From JBHGYD01 sp041920415 (GTDB taxonomy: Bacteria; Bacillota; Bacilli; Bacillales; Anoxybacillaceae), in contig JBHGYD010000053.1 of assembly GCA_041920415.1 (NCBI GenBank), forward strand, positions 6,744-70,743: a stretch of DNA of 64,000 nt. The letters are read 5' to 3'. The notes under the pieces are model-generated. The model did not search any database, was not told the DNA's origin, and saw nothing but the letters and a program-made list of their open reading frames with translations. Every line of letters begins with the position of its first letter. Position 1 is the stretch's first letter. Shown here in pieces: positions 36,245-44,788 of the stretch. A program made the position numbers and the translations under genes.

Positions 36245-37803
36245 TTCAGTTGAATTTGATACTGGTTCAGCCAACAACATTTGTGCAACACATTCCATAA
36301 TGACCATTCATGCTCTTGTTTGAAGTTCTCTATTTTGCCTAACATCATCGCGATCAATTGGCGTTGTTTCGTTCCGCTGTTCGATTGCTTGTAGGATTCT
36401 TCCATCGACCCTAACATGGCCATCAAATAGCGTTTCACTTTACTTTTTATGGTGTCAATGAGTTCCTTTGGTAACCGTTCACGATATCCTAATCCTCTCC
36501 TGCCAATCACCAAAGCGGCACTTTCATGAACGGATAACCCATACTTTTCATATACTTAAAACGTCCGATGACACTTGTGTACGCCGGATTCACCTTTTTG
36601 ATTCGAAACCCAAGCCGTAAGCCCCAACGAAGGATGGTGTCAGTCAGTTTTTTCTTTTTGAAAGCGTGTGTCAATCGATTGAATCGTTTGTCCGTATCGT
36701 GCTGCTGTCTTAGTTGAATGTTTTCGATGACCACTGCCCCCACATTCTCTTGAAGCAGCCAATCATACATATCACGCACGGTTTCGCCAATGATGTTGTT
36801 TCTCTTATTCGCTCTTACGTATTCCAGTTCATGACAGTAAAACACTTTTGATTGAAGAAAATTTCCTTGTTTTGAAACGATACTCACCGCGATTCGGTCA
36901 ATGTTGATATCAATCCCAGCAATTCGCTCCGCTTGAATCGGTTCATCGTAGGGAAGTTCTCTGCCATACACTTCTTCCTCATAAATGAGATGTAGATAAT
37001 ACTCTCCGTTTTTGCGTTTGATTTCGACGGTGTACGGTTGATATTCCATGATAGGCTTCCCTTTTGAATTCACGCCCACCTGCTCACCCATGATGACATC
37101 GATGATTTCCTGTTCATATTTTTCAGGAACATCGACCGAAAATCTCAAGCGGGGAGCGTGTTTCCCTTCTTGTTGTCCAAGTGGATTCGCGATTTCCACA
37201 TAACATTCATAGGTGTTATCGTCATACCCGAATCGAATATTTAAGTTCCCTTTTTTTCTTTTATCGCCTCTTGCATACAACTGATTCGAGCGTACATCTT
37301 TCCATTCTTCGTTCGTGATGTTTCCTTTTAGACGCTTATAAAAGTGTTGTTTTCCGCCAAAAATCACTTTTGGAATGGTACCGGCATTTAAATGATCTTG
37401 CAGCTCAGCTTCTTTGGCTTTTAGCTTTTCTAACCGCTGGTGCAATCCGTCTTAAACACGTTTGAAGATCAACCTTCTTTGGTGTTTTTCTTCCATGTTG
37501 GTATTCATCCATTTTCTTCGCTGTTTTTTCGATTTTCGCCTGCACATCCTCCAGACGCATTGGAAGTGACTCACGTTGAGAAGTAATCAGTGATTGAGCC
37601 AGCAAGACCGCATCTTCGGCATACCGTTTGTTGAGCCAAAATTGGTGCGGAAGGTGCTTGATGATGTCTTTTGCATTCCTTCCCTCCAGCAAACGGTTGA
37701 ACGCATATCGCTTCGCTGAACAAAAGACGCGCAATAATTCATCCAATGAACGAAGTTGTGATTCATCATGAGAAACGATTTTTATCACCCGAACCGTTTT
37801 CAT
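36235..37803 (-). pseudogene. TnpB-related RuvC-fold nuclease gene, two frameshifts
   Basis: The intact protein would be about 520 residues. RuvC-I reads AGIDINIDRIAV (catalytic Asp) and RuvC-II reads VVIENIQ (catalytic Glu). The late part, NPAYTSVIGRFKYM...VHESAALVIGRRGLG, replaces the usual zinc finger and the DxNAA third motif, leaving His where Asp is expected. One base appears inserted near 37433 (joining RRI to HQRLEKLK), and one is missing near 36531, inside GYP-VHESAA. The gene is therefore probably dead unless recoding occurs. It belongs to the group annotated as TnpB-related accessory proteins of IS200/IS605; its activity is unproven. Confidence 0.8.
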
Positions 37804-38050
37804 CCCTTACCGTCCCCCTATGTTTGGATTCTTTAGAACATATATTCGCCAACTTTTCTTCATTTCCTTTTTACATGAGGAAGGGGGAGATGATTTTTTA
37901 TCATAAGACGGGAGACGATGGAAAAGATGGAGAACATCCATCCCCCATGTTCAATCACAGGAGATTTTTACATGATTTCATACATTTTTATAGATGTTTA
38001 ACAAACTGCTTATACCTCCTTTTTTGTTTGGATCTAGTCATGTTAAAAGT

Positions 38051-39334
38051 TTATTTTACGTCAACATTGCAACTGGCTAATGCGCCGATGGCGGCTTGCC
38101 GTTCGTTCCACGTCATCGGCGGATGTTCACTCGGAATTTCGACCATGTCGATGGCACCGTCAACTGGACATACGATGGAACATAAATTACAGCCTACGCA
38201 ATCATCTTCGCGTACTTTTAAATATTCTTTTCCATTTTCATCCGTTAAGCGGTCAATGCATTGATGGGATGCATCTTCACAGGCGATATAACACTTGTTG
38301 CAGTTAATGCAGACGTCCGTGTTAATGCGCGCCGCCACTTTATAATTGAGATCAAGATTGCCCCAATCCGAGTATTTATGGACGGACTTTCCGACAAGAT
38401 CCATGACAGACGCAATGCCTTTTTCATCGAGATAATGGTTAAGACCTTCGATCATATCCTCAATAATCCGGAAGCCGTGATGCATCACCGCTGTACACAC
38501 TTGAACGCCGGTTGCTCCCATCAGCATAAATTCAACCGCTTCCCGCCAGCTTGATACACCGCCCATGCCGGAGATCGGCACATTAATCCGTGGATGGCGC
38601 GCGCATTCTGCGACCATGTTCAACGCAATCGGTTTGACGGCCGGACCGCAATAGCCTCCATGTGCTCCTTTTCCAGCAACGTGCGGAATGGTGTTCCATG
38701 TATCTAAATCAACCCCCATCAAACTATTGATCGTATTAATCATACTGATGGCATCGGCTCCGCCTTGTACAGCAGCTTCGGCTGTCGCGGTGATGTCCGT
38801 AATATTCGGTGTCAGCTTGACGATTACCGGAGTCTGTGCCACTTCTTTTACCCAATACGTTTGCTTTTCAACGAGTTCAGGTACTTGCCCTGAAGCTGAG
38901 CCCATTCCGCGTTCTGCCATTCCGTGAGGACAGCCAAAATTCAATTCCAGTCCGTCTACGCCGACATCCTCTACCCGTTTTACAATTTCATGCCATTTTT
39001 CCCGTTTTGGTTCGACCATAAGCGATGCCACCAATGCCCGATCCGGAAAACGCTTTTTCGTTTCATAGATTTCTTTTAAATTAACTTCAAGCGGGCGGTC
39101 GGTAATTAACTCAATATTGTTAAAGCCGGCGACACGCTGTCCGTTGAAGCTTACTGCAGCGAAACGGGATGACACGTTTAAAATCGGTTCGCCGAGCGTT
39201 TTCCAAACCGCTCCTCCCCAGCCAGCCTCAAACGCTCTTTGCACTTGATAACCGGAATTTGTCGGCGGTGCGGAAGCTAACCAGAACGGATTTGGAGACT
39301 TTATCCCCGCTAAATTAATGCTTAAATCTGCCAT
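38051..39334 (-). CDS. preA: Dihydropyrimidine dehydrogenase, catalytic subunit
   Basis: A 427-residue flavoprotein with a dihydroorotate-dehydrogenase-like FMN barrel (about residues 1-310; NFGCPHGMAERGMGSASGQ with the active-site region, and ISGMGGVSSWREAVEFMLMGA). Two C-terminal 4Fe-4S clusters follow: CINCNKCYIAC and CVGCNLCSIVCP. It reduces uracil and thymine to the 5,6-dihydro bases with electrons from PreT. It lies 33 bp downstream of preT. The mobile element begins about 45 bp after its stop. Confidence 0.95.
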   Translation of the reverse strand: MADLSINLAGIKSPNPFWLASAPPTNSGYQVQRAFEAGWGGAVWKTLGEPILNVSSRFAAVSFNGQRVAGFNNIELITDRPLEVNLKEIYETKKRFPDRALVASLMVEPKREKWHEIVKRVEDVGVDGLELNFGCPHGMAERGMGSASGQVPELVEKQTYWVKEVAQTPVIVKLTPNITDITATAEAAVQGGADAISMINTINSLMGVDLDTWNTIPHVAGKGAHGGYCGPAVKPIALNMVAECARHPRINVPISGMGGVSSWREAVEFMLMGATGVQVCTAVMHHGFRIIEDMIEGLNHYLDEKGIASVMDLVGKSVHKYSDWGNLDLNYKVAARINTDVCINCNKCYIACEDASHQCIDRLTDENGKEYLKVREDDCVGCNLCSIVCPVDGAIDMVEIPSEHPPMTWNERQAAIGALASCNVDVK

Positions 39335-39366
39335 TTTCTAGCCCTCCTCTTTTAAAAATTGCTGTA

Positions 39367-40722
39367 TCAGGCAGTTTCACTCACTGCTTGTGTTAAATGT
39401 TGATGGATAGCATAAGCCGATTCTTTTCCTTGTTGAGCAGCTGTGACAACCATTGCTTCGCTTTGTCCTTTGCCAAAAATGACATCACCGCAGGCAAACA
39501 CTTTTTTGTTGGATGTTTGATAGTTTTTCGGATCCACTTTCACCACGCCGCCGTTATGTTCTAAGCCGAATTCCTCAATGAGATCAAGGTGGCGCGTCTG
39601 GCCGATCGCTTTAATAACAACATCTACTTCCATGACAAATTCCGATCCTTCAATTGGAATTGGACGGCGGCGTCCGTCTTGGTCCGGTTCACCTAACTTC
39701 ATACGAATGCATTCAATATGGGTGACCTTGCCGTTTTCATCACCGATAATCCGCTTCGGAGCCGTTAACCAGCGAAACTCGACACCGTCTTGTTTAGCAA
39801 ATTCGTATTCAAAATCATAAGCTGTCATTTCTTCTTTTGTGCGGCGGTATAAAATTTTCACATTTTCCGCCCCTAATCGTACCGAACAGGTCGCACCGTC
39901 AATTGCGGTGTTCCCGGCACCGATCACAACGACTTTTTTACCCACCAGCTTATCGGTCAATTGTTTTGTTTTTGTTTCTTTAATGAATTCAATCGCATCG
40001 TATACGCCGTCCAAGTCTTCTCCTTCAATGCCTAGCATCGGTACTTTGCCCATTCCAACAGCCAAAACAACTGCATCATAGTTGTCTAAAAGTTCCTGAG
40101 CGGGAACGTCTTTTCCCACTCTTGTATTTGTACGGATTTCTACCCCTAAACTTTTGACTTGATTCACTTCCCAAAACGATATGTTTTGCGGTAACCGGAA
40201 GGAAACGATGCCGTACGTATTAAGTCCTCCAGCTTCTTTTTCTGCTTCAAAAATCGTGACCTCGTATCCCATTCGCGCCAATTCTCTTGCTGCAGACAAT
40301 CCTGCAGGACCGCTGCCGACGACAGCTACCGTTTTTCCGTTTTTCTTTCCAGCCTGGAACAACACTTCTTCATTTCGAATCGCCCAGTCTGTTGCATAAC
40401 GCTGCAGATTTCCAATCATGATCGGTTTCGTTGAATGGTTCAGCACACAGGCACCTTCGCACAATTCTTCCGTCGGACATACTCTTGCGCAGCTCGCTCC
40501 AACAGGGTTAGACAACATAATTGTTTTTGCCGAGCCTTTTAGGTTTCCTGACGCAATTTTTTTAATGAAAGCTGGAATATCAATCCCGGTGGGACAAGCT
40601 TTAATACAAGGTGCGTCGTAACAATACAAACATCGGTTGGCTTCTTCAATGGCTTCTCGGTCTGTCAAACCCGGTTCCACTTCTTGAAAGTTTTTTTTCA
40701 GATCGAGTAACGAGATGTTCAT
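39367..40722 (-). CDS. preT: Dihydropyrimidine dehydrogenase, NAD(P)H-oxidising subunit
   Basis: A 451-residue GltD-like flavoprotein. The N-terminal cluster-binding Cys motifs are CLYCYDAPCIKACP and CARVCPTEELCEGAC. FAD and NAD(P)H folds follow (VAVVGSGPAGLSAARELA and VVVIGAGNTAIDGA), with the late FAD motif VFACGDV. It passes electrons to PreA. The ATG at 40722 lies nine bases after GGAGG; a TTG three codons earlier is too close. An internal terminator-like hairpin separates it from the beta-ureidopropionase gene upstream. Confidence 0.95.
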   Translation of the reverse strand: MNISLLDLKKNFQEVEPGLTDREAIEEANRCLYCYDAPCIKACPTGIDIPAFIKKIASGNLKGSAKTIMLSNPVGASCARVCPTEELCEGACVLNHSTKPIMIGNLQRYATDWAIRNEEVLFQAGKKNGKTVAVVGSGPAGLSAARELARMGYEVTIFEAEKEAGGLNTYGIVSFRLPQNISFWEVNQVKSLGVEIRTNTRVGKDVPAQELLDNYDAVVLAVGMGKVPMLGIEGEDLDGVYDAIEFIKETKTKQLTDKLVGKKVVVIGAGNTAIDGATCSVRLGAENVKILYRRTKEEMTAYDFEYEFAKQDGVEFRWLTAPKRIIGDENGKVTHIECIRMKLGEPDQDGRRRPIPIEGSEFVMEVDVVIKAIGQTRHLDLIEEFGLEHNGGVVKVDPKNYQTSNKKVFACGDVIFGKGQSEAMVVTAAQQGKESAYAIHQHLTQAVSETA

Positions 40723-40748
40723 ACCAAACAACCTCCTTTTCAGTTTTA

Positions 40749-40785
40749 AAAAAAGGGAATAGAGGTGAACCCTAATCCCTTTTTT
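40749..40785 (-). terminator. Terminator-like hairpin between beta-ureidopropionase gene and preT
   Basis: AAAAAAAGGGAAT pairs with ATCCCTTTTTT around a 14-base loop, ten bases after the beta-ureidopropionase stop codon. Because preT follows on the same strand it may only partly end transcription, or preT may have its own promoter. Confidence 0.7.
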
Positions 40786-40795
40786 GGATTACGCT

Positions 40796-41686
40796 TTATG
40801 GCAGGAGCGCCGTCATTTCATTGTAAGTTTCAGGGCGGCGGTCTCTGTAAAACTGCCAAGTATCGCGAACTTCGCGAATCAGTTTTTTGTTCATTTCGCC
40901 GATGACAACTTCGTCTTTGTCACGGCTTCCCATCGCAACAAAATTGCCTCTTGGATCCACTAAATAAGATTGGCCGTAAAACTCTCCCATGTTCCAAGGC
41001 GCTTCATATCCGACCCTGTTAATTGCGCCAACGTAATATCCGTTCGCGACGGCATGAGAAGGTTGTTCGAGTTTCCATAAGTATTCTGATAGACCGGCTA
41101 CTGTTGCCGATGGGTTAAAAATAATTTCCGCACCTTTTAATCCTAGAATTCTCGCCCCTTCCGGGAAGTGGCGGTCATAGCATATGTAGACCCCTATTTT
41201 GGCGAACGCTGTATCAAATACCGGATATCCTAAGTTTCCTGGTTTGAAATAAAATTTTTCCCAGAAGCCATAGCCGTCGTTACCGACGCCAACATGCGGA
41301 ATATGCTGTTTCCGGTATTTTCCCAAATATGTGCCATCCGCGTCGATCACAGCCGCTGTATTGTAATAAGTGGCAATTCCTTCTCTTTCATAGATTGGCA
41401 GCACAATGACAACACCTAATTCTTTCGCTAAATCTTGAAATCTTTTTGTTGTCGGTCCGTTCGGAATTTCTTCAGCGGCATCGTACCATTTTGTATTTTG
41501 TTCCGCGCAAAAATACGGGCCATAAAAGATTTCTTGCAAACAAATGATTTGCGCTCCCCGGTCTTTGGCCTCCTTGACCAGCTTTATATGTTTTTCAATC
41601 GCCTTTTCTTTGTGCACTTGCACTGGTTCATCCCCATGAACATCATGCGATGCTTGAATAAGACCAATTTTTACTTGATCTGACAT
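40796..41686 (-). CDS. pydC: Beta-ureidopropionase (N-carbamoyl-beta-alanine amidohydrolase)
   Basis: A 296-residue nitrilase-superfamily enzyme that releases beta-alanine, CO2 and ammonia. The catalytic triad is Glu52 (CLQEIF), Lys126 (GKYRKQHIPH) and Cys169 (VYICYDRHFPEGAR). The C-terminal RRPETYNEM is typical of this branch. GGAGGG precedes the ATG. It begins the known-enzyme part of the cluster, with a CcpA-type site about 70 bp upstream, so sugar repression is likely. Confidence 0.93.
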   Translation of the reverse strand: MSDQVKIGLIQASHDVHGDEPVQVHKEKAIEKHIKLVKEAKDRGAQIICLQEIFYGPYFCAEQNTKWYDAAEEIPNGPTTKRFQDLAKELGVVIVLPIYEREGIATYYNTAAVIDADGTYLGKYRKQHIPHVGVGNDGYGFWEKFYFKPGNLGYPVFDTAFAKIGVYICYDRHFPEGARILGLKGAEIIFNPSATVAGLSEYLWKLEQPSHAVANGYYVGAINRVGYEAPWNMGEFYGQSYLVDPRGNFVAMGSRDKDEVVIGEMNKKLIREVRDTWQFYRDRRPETYNEMTALLP

Positions 41687-41753
41687 TGTTCAATCCCTCC
41701 TACTTTCTTATATTTTGAGAATGGATCATTTCTTACTCTATAAATCTACGAAA

Positions 41754-41767
41754 CGTAAGCGCTTTCA
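41754..41767 (-). promoter_or_regulatory. Catabolite-responsive element upstream of the pyrimidine genes
   Basis: On the minus strand TGAAAGCGCTTACG matches the CcpA consensus TGWAANCGNTNWCA in 13 of 14 positions. It lies 68 bp upstream of the beta-ureidopropionase start codon. Confidence 0.75.
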
Positions 41768-41932
41768 ATTCCTTCAAAACAATAGAAAAACAAATACCTC
41801 CCTTTTGTCAGTTATTTAACATAAAAGCGAGAACTTTAAGAATATTTTACTTAGGCAAGATAAGCTTTTCATTATACACTTTGTTAAATAAATAGGGGGA
41901 GTTGTTTTTCATTATGTAAAAGTTTTGCCGCT

Positions 41933-42379
41933 CTATGATGAAACACTGCCCCGGTAAATAAAGAACAAAGCCGCCAACATAAGCCCTAGACCAAGCAGGC
42001 GGTTTACATTCATCGGAATTTTTTGCACACCGAATAAACCAAAATGGTCAATGATCATGCTGATGACAATTTGGCCAATGATTGCCGCAAAAATGGTTAA
42101 GGCCACTCCTACATTCGGTACAGAAATAATGACGACAGTGACGAAAAGTGCCCCTAACAAACCGCCAAGCAAATTCCATTTAGGTACTTGAAATAAATGA
42201 GTGATTTGCCCTTTTCCAAAAAATAAGACTAAAAATGTTAAAAACAGTGTTCCAACAAAAAATGAAGTAAACGCTCCTTCAAAACTACCAATTTTTTTAC
42301 CGAGACTTCCGTTTATAGGGGCCTGAATCCCCACTATCATCCCGCCCAACAAGGATAAAATGATATATAACCATTTCAT
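41933..42379 (-). CDS. YdcZ/DUF606-family small membrane transporter
   Basis: A 148-residue protein with about five hydrophobic helices. It resembles the DMT-superfamily YdcZ group (GGMIVGIQAPINGSLGKKIGSFEGAFTSFFVGTLFL, LTIFAAIIGQIVISMIIDHFGLFG), which may work as dimers or pairs; the substrate is unknown. Its ribosome binding site, AGGAAG, joins the end of the second structured RNA copy, seven bases before the ATG. It precedes the beta-ureidopropionase gene by about 250 bp on the same strand. Confidence 0.82.
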   Translation of the reverse strand: MKWLYIILSLLGGMIVGIQAPINGSLGKKIGSFEGAFTSFFVGTLFLTFLVLFFGKGQITHLFQVPKWNLLGGLLGALFVTVVIISVPNVGVALTIFAAIIGQIVISMIIDHFGLFGVQKIPMNVNRLLGLGLMLAALFFIYRGSVSS

Positions 42380-42386
42380 TTTACTT

Positions 42387-42594
42387 CCTGGTTACTAAAA
42401 TCTATAAAAATTGGAACCGGCAAAACCGCTTGCCGTTCAGGAAACACTTGGGTTCTCTCAGGAAGGGAATCCTAATGTCTCACCTGCTGTGAAAGACACC
42501 CCGTGGCTCGCTGTTAGCGACGGCACCTGTCGTGCACCATTCTTTCCATCGGTCAGTTCACGACAACGATTTTCGTAACCAGGGCTACACCTCC
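42387..42594 (-). ncRNA. Structured RNA candidate, copy 2, without a transposase gene
   Basis: The 208-nt segment repeats copy 1. About 130 nt are roughly 95% identical by eye, and the last 25 nt are the same. The piece between them differs in sequence and length but keeps a GAACC/GGTTC arm and adds a CGGCAA/TTGCCG hairpin. The 16-bp closing stem is conserved. Homology begins at GGAGGTGTA, the last codons of tnpB in copy 1, and the rest of the gene is absent. It forms the leader of the YdcZ-like gene, whose ribosome binding site follows at once. The rest of the 42380-42845 gap is AT-rich without a gene. Confidence 0.6.
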
Positions 42595-42845
42595 CTTTCA
42601 TAATGAAGATATAACATATTTCAATAATAAGCTTACATTTATTTTATTAATTATAATAGTTTTTATTAAACATTTATTTTATATAACAATTTTAGGATTC
42701 AATCATTTTGTAACCGCCTATTCAATCTACCTTATCATGTGTCCAAATTCATTCGGGGGCTAATGAGATAAAGCACGAAAAAAAGGGGCTATTTACCCCC
42801 ATTGTTCATTTTCAATGCGCCGATTGACAAAACCAGAAATGATTT

Positions 42846-44228
42846 TTAATTTTCTGTAAATTTTTCACCGAGTTCTTGACTTAACTCGTTCAATTGTTCT
42901 GCCATTTCGGAAATTTGTTGGGAAGCATTTGAAATTTCCGCAAACGCATGTTGAAAGTCTTGGATGAATGAAGCAAATGCGTTCACTTTTGAGCAGCTGG
43001 ACTTAACGGTATCGACAGCTTGATCTAAAATGGTTCGGATATTTTGGTTCATCTCTTTGAATGTGGCTGTTTCACTGACGATTTGCTGGAAAGTTGCTTC
43101 GAATTGTTGAATCGTCTCTTGTACAATACTAATATGACCTTGAATGTAGTCTAATGATTGCTCCGTCTGCACTGCCAATTTGCGCACTTCACTGGCCACA
43201 ACAGCAAATCCTTTTCCATATGCCCCTGCACGAGCGGCCTCAATATTAGCATTGATGGAGAGAATATTTGTCTGGGTGGAAATGTTGCGAATGGCTTTAA
43301 CAATCTCGTTAATTTTTCGCGAGCTGTCCAACAATTCGTTTGTCAACGCTTGCGTCTCCTCGATTAAATTTACGACATCGTGAAGCTTTGATAACGCATA
43401 CGTTACCTCTTTCTTTCCTTGTTCAACCTTTACGGTCATCACGTTTGATTCTTCTTGAATGTTGTTAATTTCCTGTAAGATCGTCCGAACGTTTTTTTCG
43501 CGATCTAAGATAGAAGCGGTCGTTTCTTCCGCGGCCGCAGCTAACGTGGTGGAAGATTCGCCAAGCCGGCTCTGAAGCCCCTCAATCTCGTTCAGTTTTA
43601 TCATTGAAGACGTATACGAATCAATATATGTATGAATCGCAATTTGCATATCCAATGAACAAAGTTTTAAGAACGATTGAAAGATGATGAAGGATTCCTG
43701 AGGCGGTAATTCTTTTGTAAGTACTTTCAGAACTTCAGATTGAATGATCGTATAAGCGCTGAGATACCATTCAGGAAAAAGTTTTATGCGATTATGAACA
43801 TTTCCGATTACTTTCCGCCGTTCAATGTAGTTTTGCCCGATTTCCCCGGATACCATATCAAGCAAATATCTCTGCAATGTTTGCTTAAGGCGTTCAATGC
43901 TGGAATGTTTGTGAATAATCGCTATGAGCGAAGGTATCTCTCCTACTCTTTTGTAAAATTCGTCAACGATTTGCTCCACATATTTTTCAAATATCGGTCT
44001 TGCATTTGTAAGGTTTTGCACATCTTCGACAGTGAGACCGATAAATGAAATTTTATCCGCTTCTTTGCTGCGGATCAGTTCTTTATAATAGGATGTTAAC
44101 GTCGTAGATACATCATCATTAAGAAGAGACGTTCGTTGTTGTTCATTTTCTATTTTTCTTTTTTTCGCAAATAATTGAATCATCCCTTTTTCGTTATTAA
44201 AAAGAGCATGAAATGGACACTTTGACAT
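42846..44228 (-). CDS. Soluble globin-coupled chemotaxis/aerotaxis transducer (HemAT-like)
   Basis: A 460-residue cytoplasmic sensor without membrane helices. Residues about 45-215 form a globin-coupled sensor domain with proximal haem His in the region IGNVHNRIKLFPEWYLSAY. A coiled-coil methyl-accepting signalling domain follows, with its tip KAIRNISTQTNILSINANIEAARAGAYGKGFAVVASEVRKLA. It would sense oxygen, or another diatomic gas, and signal to CheA. The N-terminus carries KCPFH, a Cys-Pro pair like a haem-regulatory motif. GGGAGG precedes the ATG. A second paralogue lies at 58.5 kb. Confidence 0.88.
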   Translation of the reverse strand: MSKCPFHALFNNEKGMIQLFAKKRKIENEQQRTSLLNDDVSTTLTSYYKELIRSKEADKISFIGLTVEDVQNLTNARPIFEKYVEQIVDEFYKRVGEIPSLIAIIHKHSSIERLKQTLQRYLLDMVSGEIGQNYIERRKVIGNVHNRIKLFPEWYLSAYTIIQSEVLKVLTKELPPQESFIIFQSFLKLCSLDMQIAIHTYIDSYTSSMIKLNEIEGLQSRLGESSTTLAAAAEETTASILDREKNVRTILQEINNIQEESNVMTVKVEQGKKEVTYALSKLHDVVNLIEETQALTNELLDSSRKINEIVKAIRNISTQTNILSINANIEAARAGAYGKGFAVVASEVRKLAVQTEQSLDYIQGHISIVQETIQQFEATFQQIVSETATFKEMNQNIRTILDQAVDTVKSSCSKVNAFASFIQDFQHAFAEISNASQQISEMAEQLNELSQELGEKFTEN

Positions 44229-44788
44229 TTTTTACCTCCCGTGAAATGAATAAAATATCCCCCGATAAGTATAGCACACATAATAGGAGAAATTGACTAT
44301 TTTCTATGAAAAAAATGTGAATAAAAGAAAAATTAAACAGAAAATGATGCGTTACGTGAGGAAATAACGGGTTGTTGAGGATTGTGATCATAGTGGTTGT
44401 TGGTGGCAATTTAGAATAATCTTGTTCAGAGGCAAGCAAAGATGAAAACAATCGCGCCCTATAATAAAGCACCCTCTCCAGTATATCGTGCTCATGAATA
44501 ACTCGAATCTCGACATTAATTCGAATCGTCTTATCTTGCCATCTTTCGTTTCTTCCCTAGGCTCCGTAATTTCGCAATGCAAATCAACAATGTGATCACG
44601 ACCAACTCAGTGAAACAAACTATTCGAAAACTCAATCGTAATCATTTTTCAGCTTGGATGACCAAACAACTGCTTAAACATTTTAGCTCAAGATAAAAAA
44701 GGAGAGCTGATTCCCTTTATGGTGAAGCTCTCCTCTTGTTTTATTCTATCAATCTTTCAACTTTTTTCGGGCATGATCGGTACGCGCT
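44229..44788. other. Intergenic region between HemAT-like gene and glpK
   Basis: About 560 bp. The supported element is the glpK terminator at 44699-44736. The remainder is AT-rich; its open frames lack ribosome binding sites and look like chance. Confidence 0.5.
44699..44765 (-). terminator. glpK terminator with repeated flank
   Basis: AGGAGAGCT pairs with AGCTCTCCT. A-rich sequence on the left supplies the T run for minus-strand RNA. The right flank, TTTTATTCTATCAATCTTTC, is the same tail seen after terminators at 5.8 and 27.3 kb. Confidence 0.8.

Larger units (their letters stand above)
36023..38006 (-). mobile_element. TnpB-related insertion element in the pyrimidine operon
   Basis: A roughly 2-kb unit lies between preA and hydA and is oriented with them. 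It carries a broken TnpB-related gene followed by a structured 3' segment. The two ends share an inverted match, ATCTATAAAAAT: plus strand near 36034-36047 and minus strand near 37983-37996, with GTTA further out on each side. No TnpA gene is present. Boundaries are estimated from the repeat and the neighbouring genes. Confidence 0.65.

Noticed and set aside
44197..44582. Overlapping minus-strand frames upstream of the HemAT-like gene
   Set aside because: They have no ribosome binding site, low-complexity hydrophobic composition and no recognisable motif. They overlap the true gene start and are probably chance.
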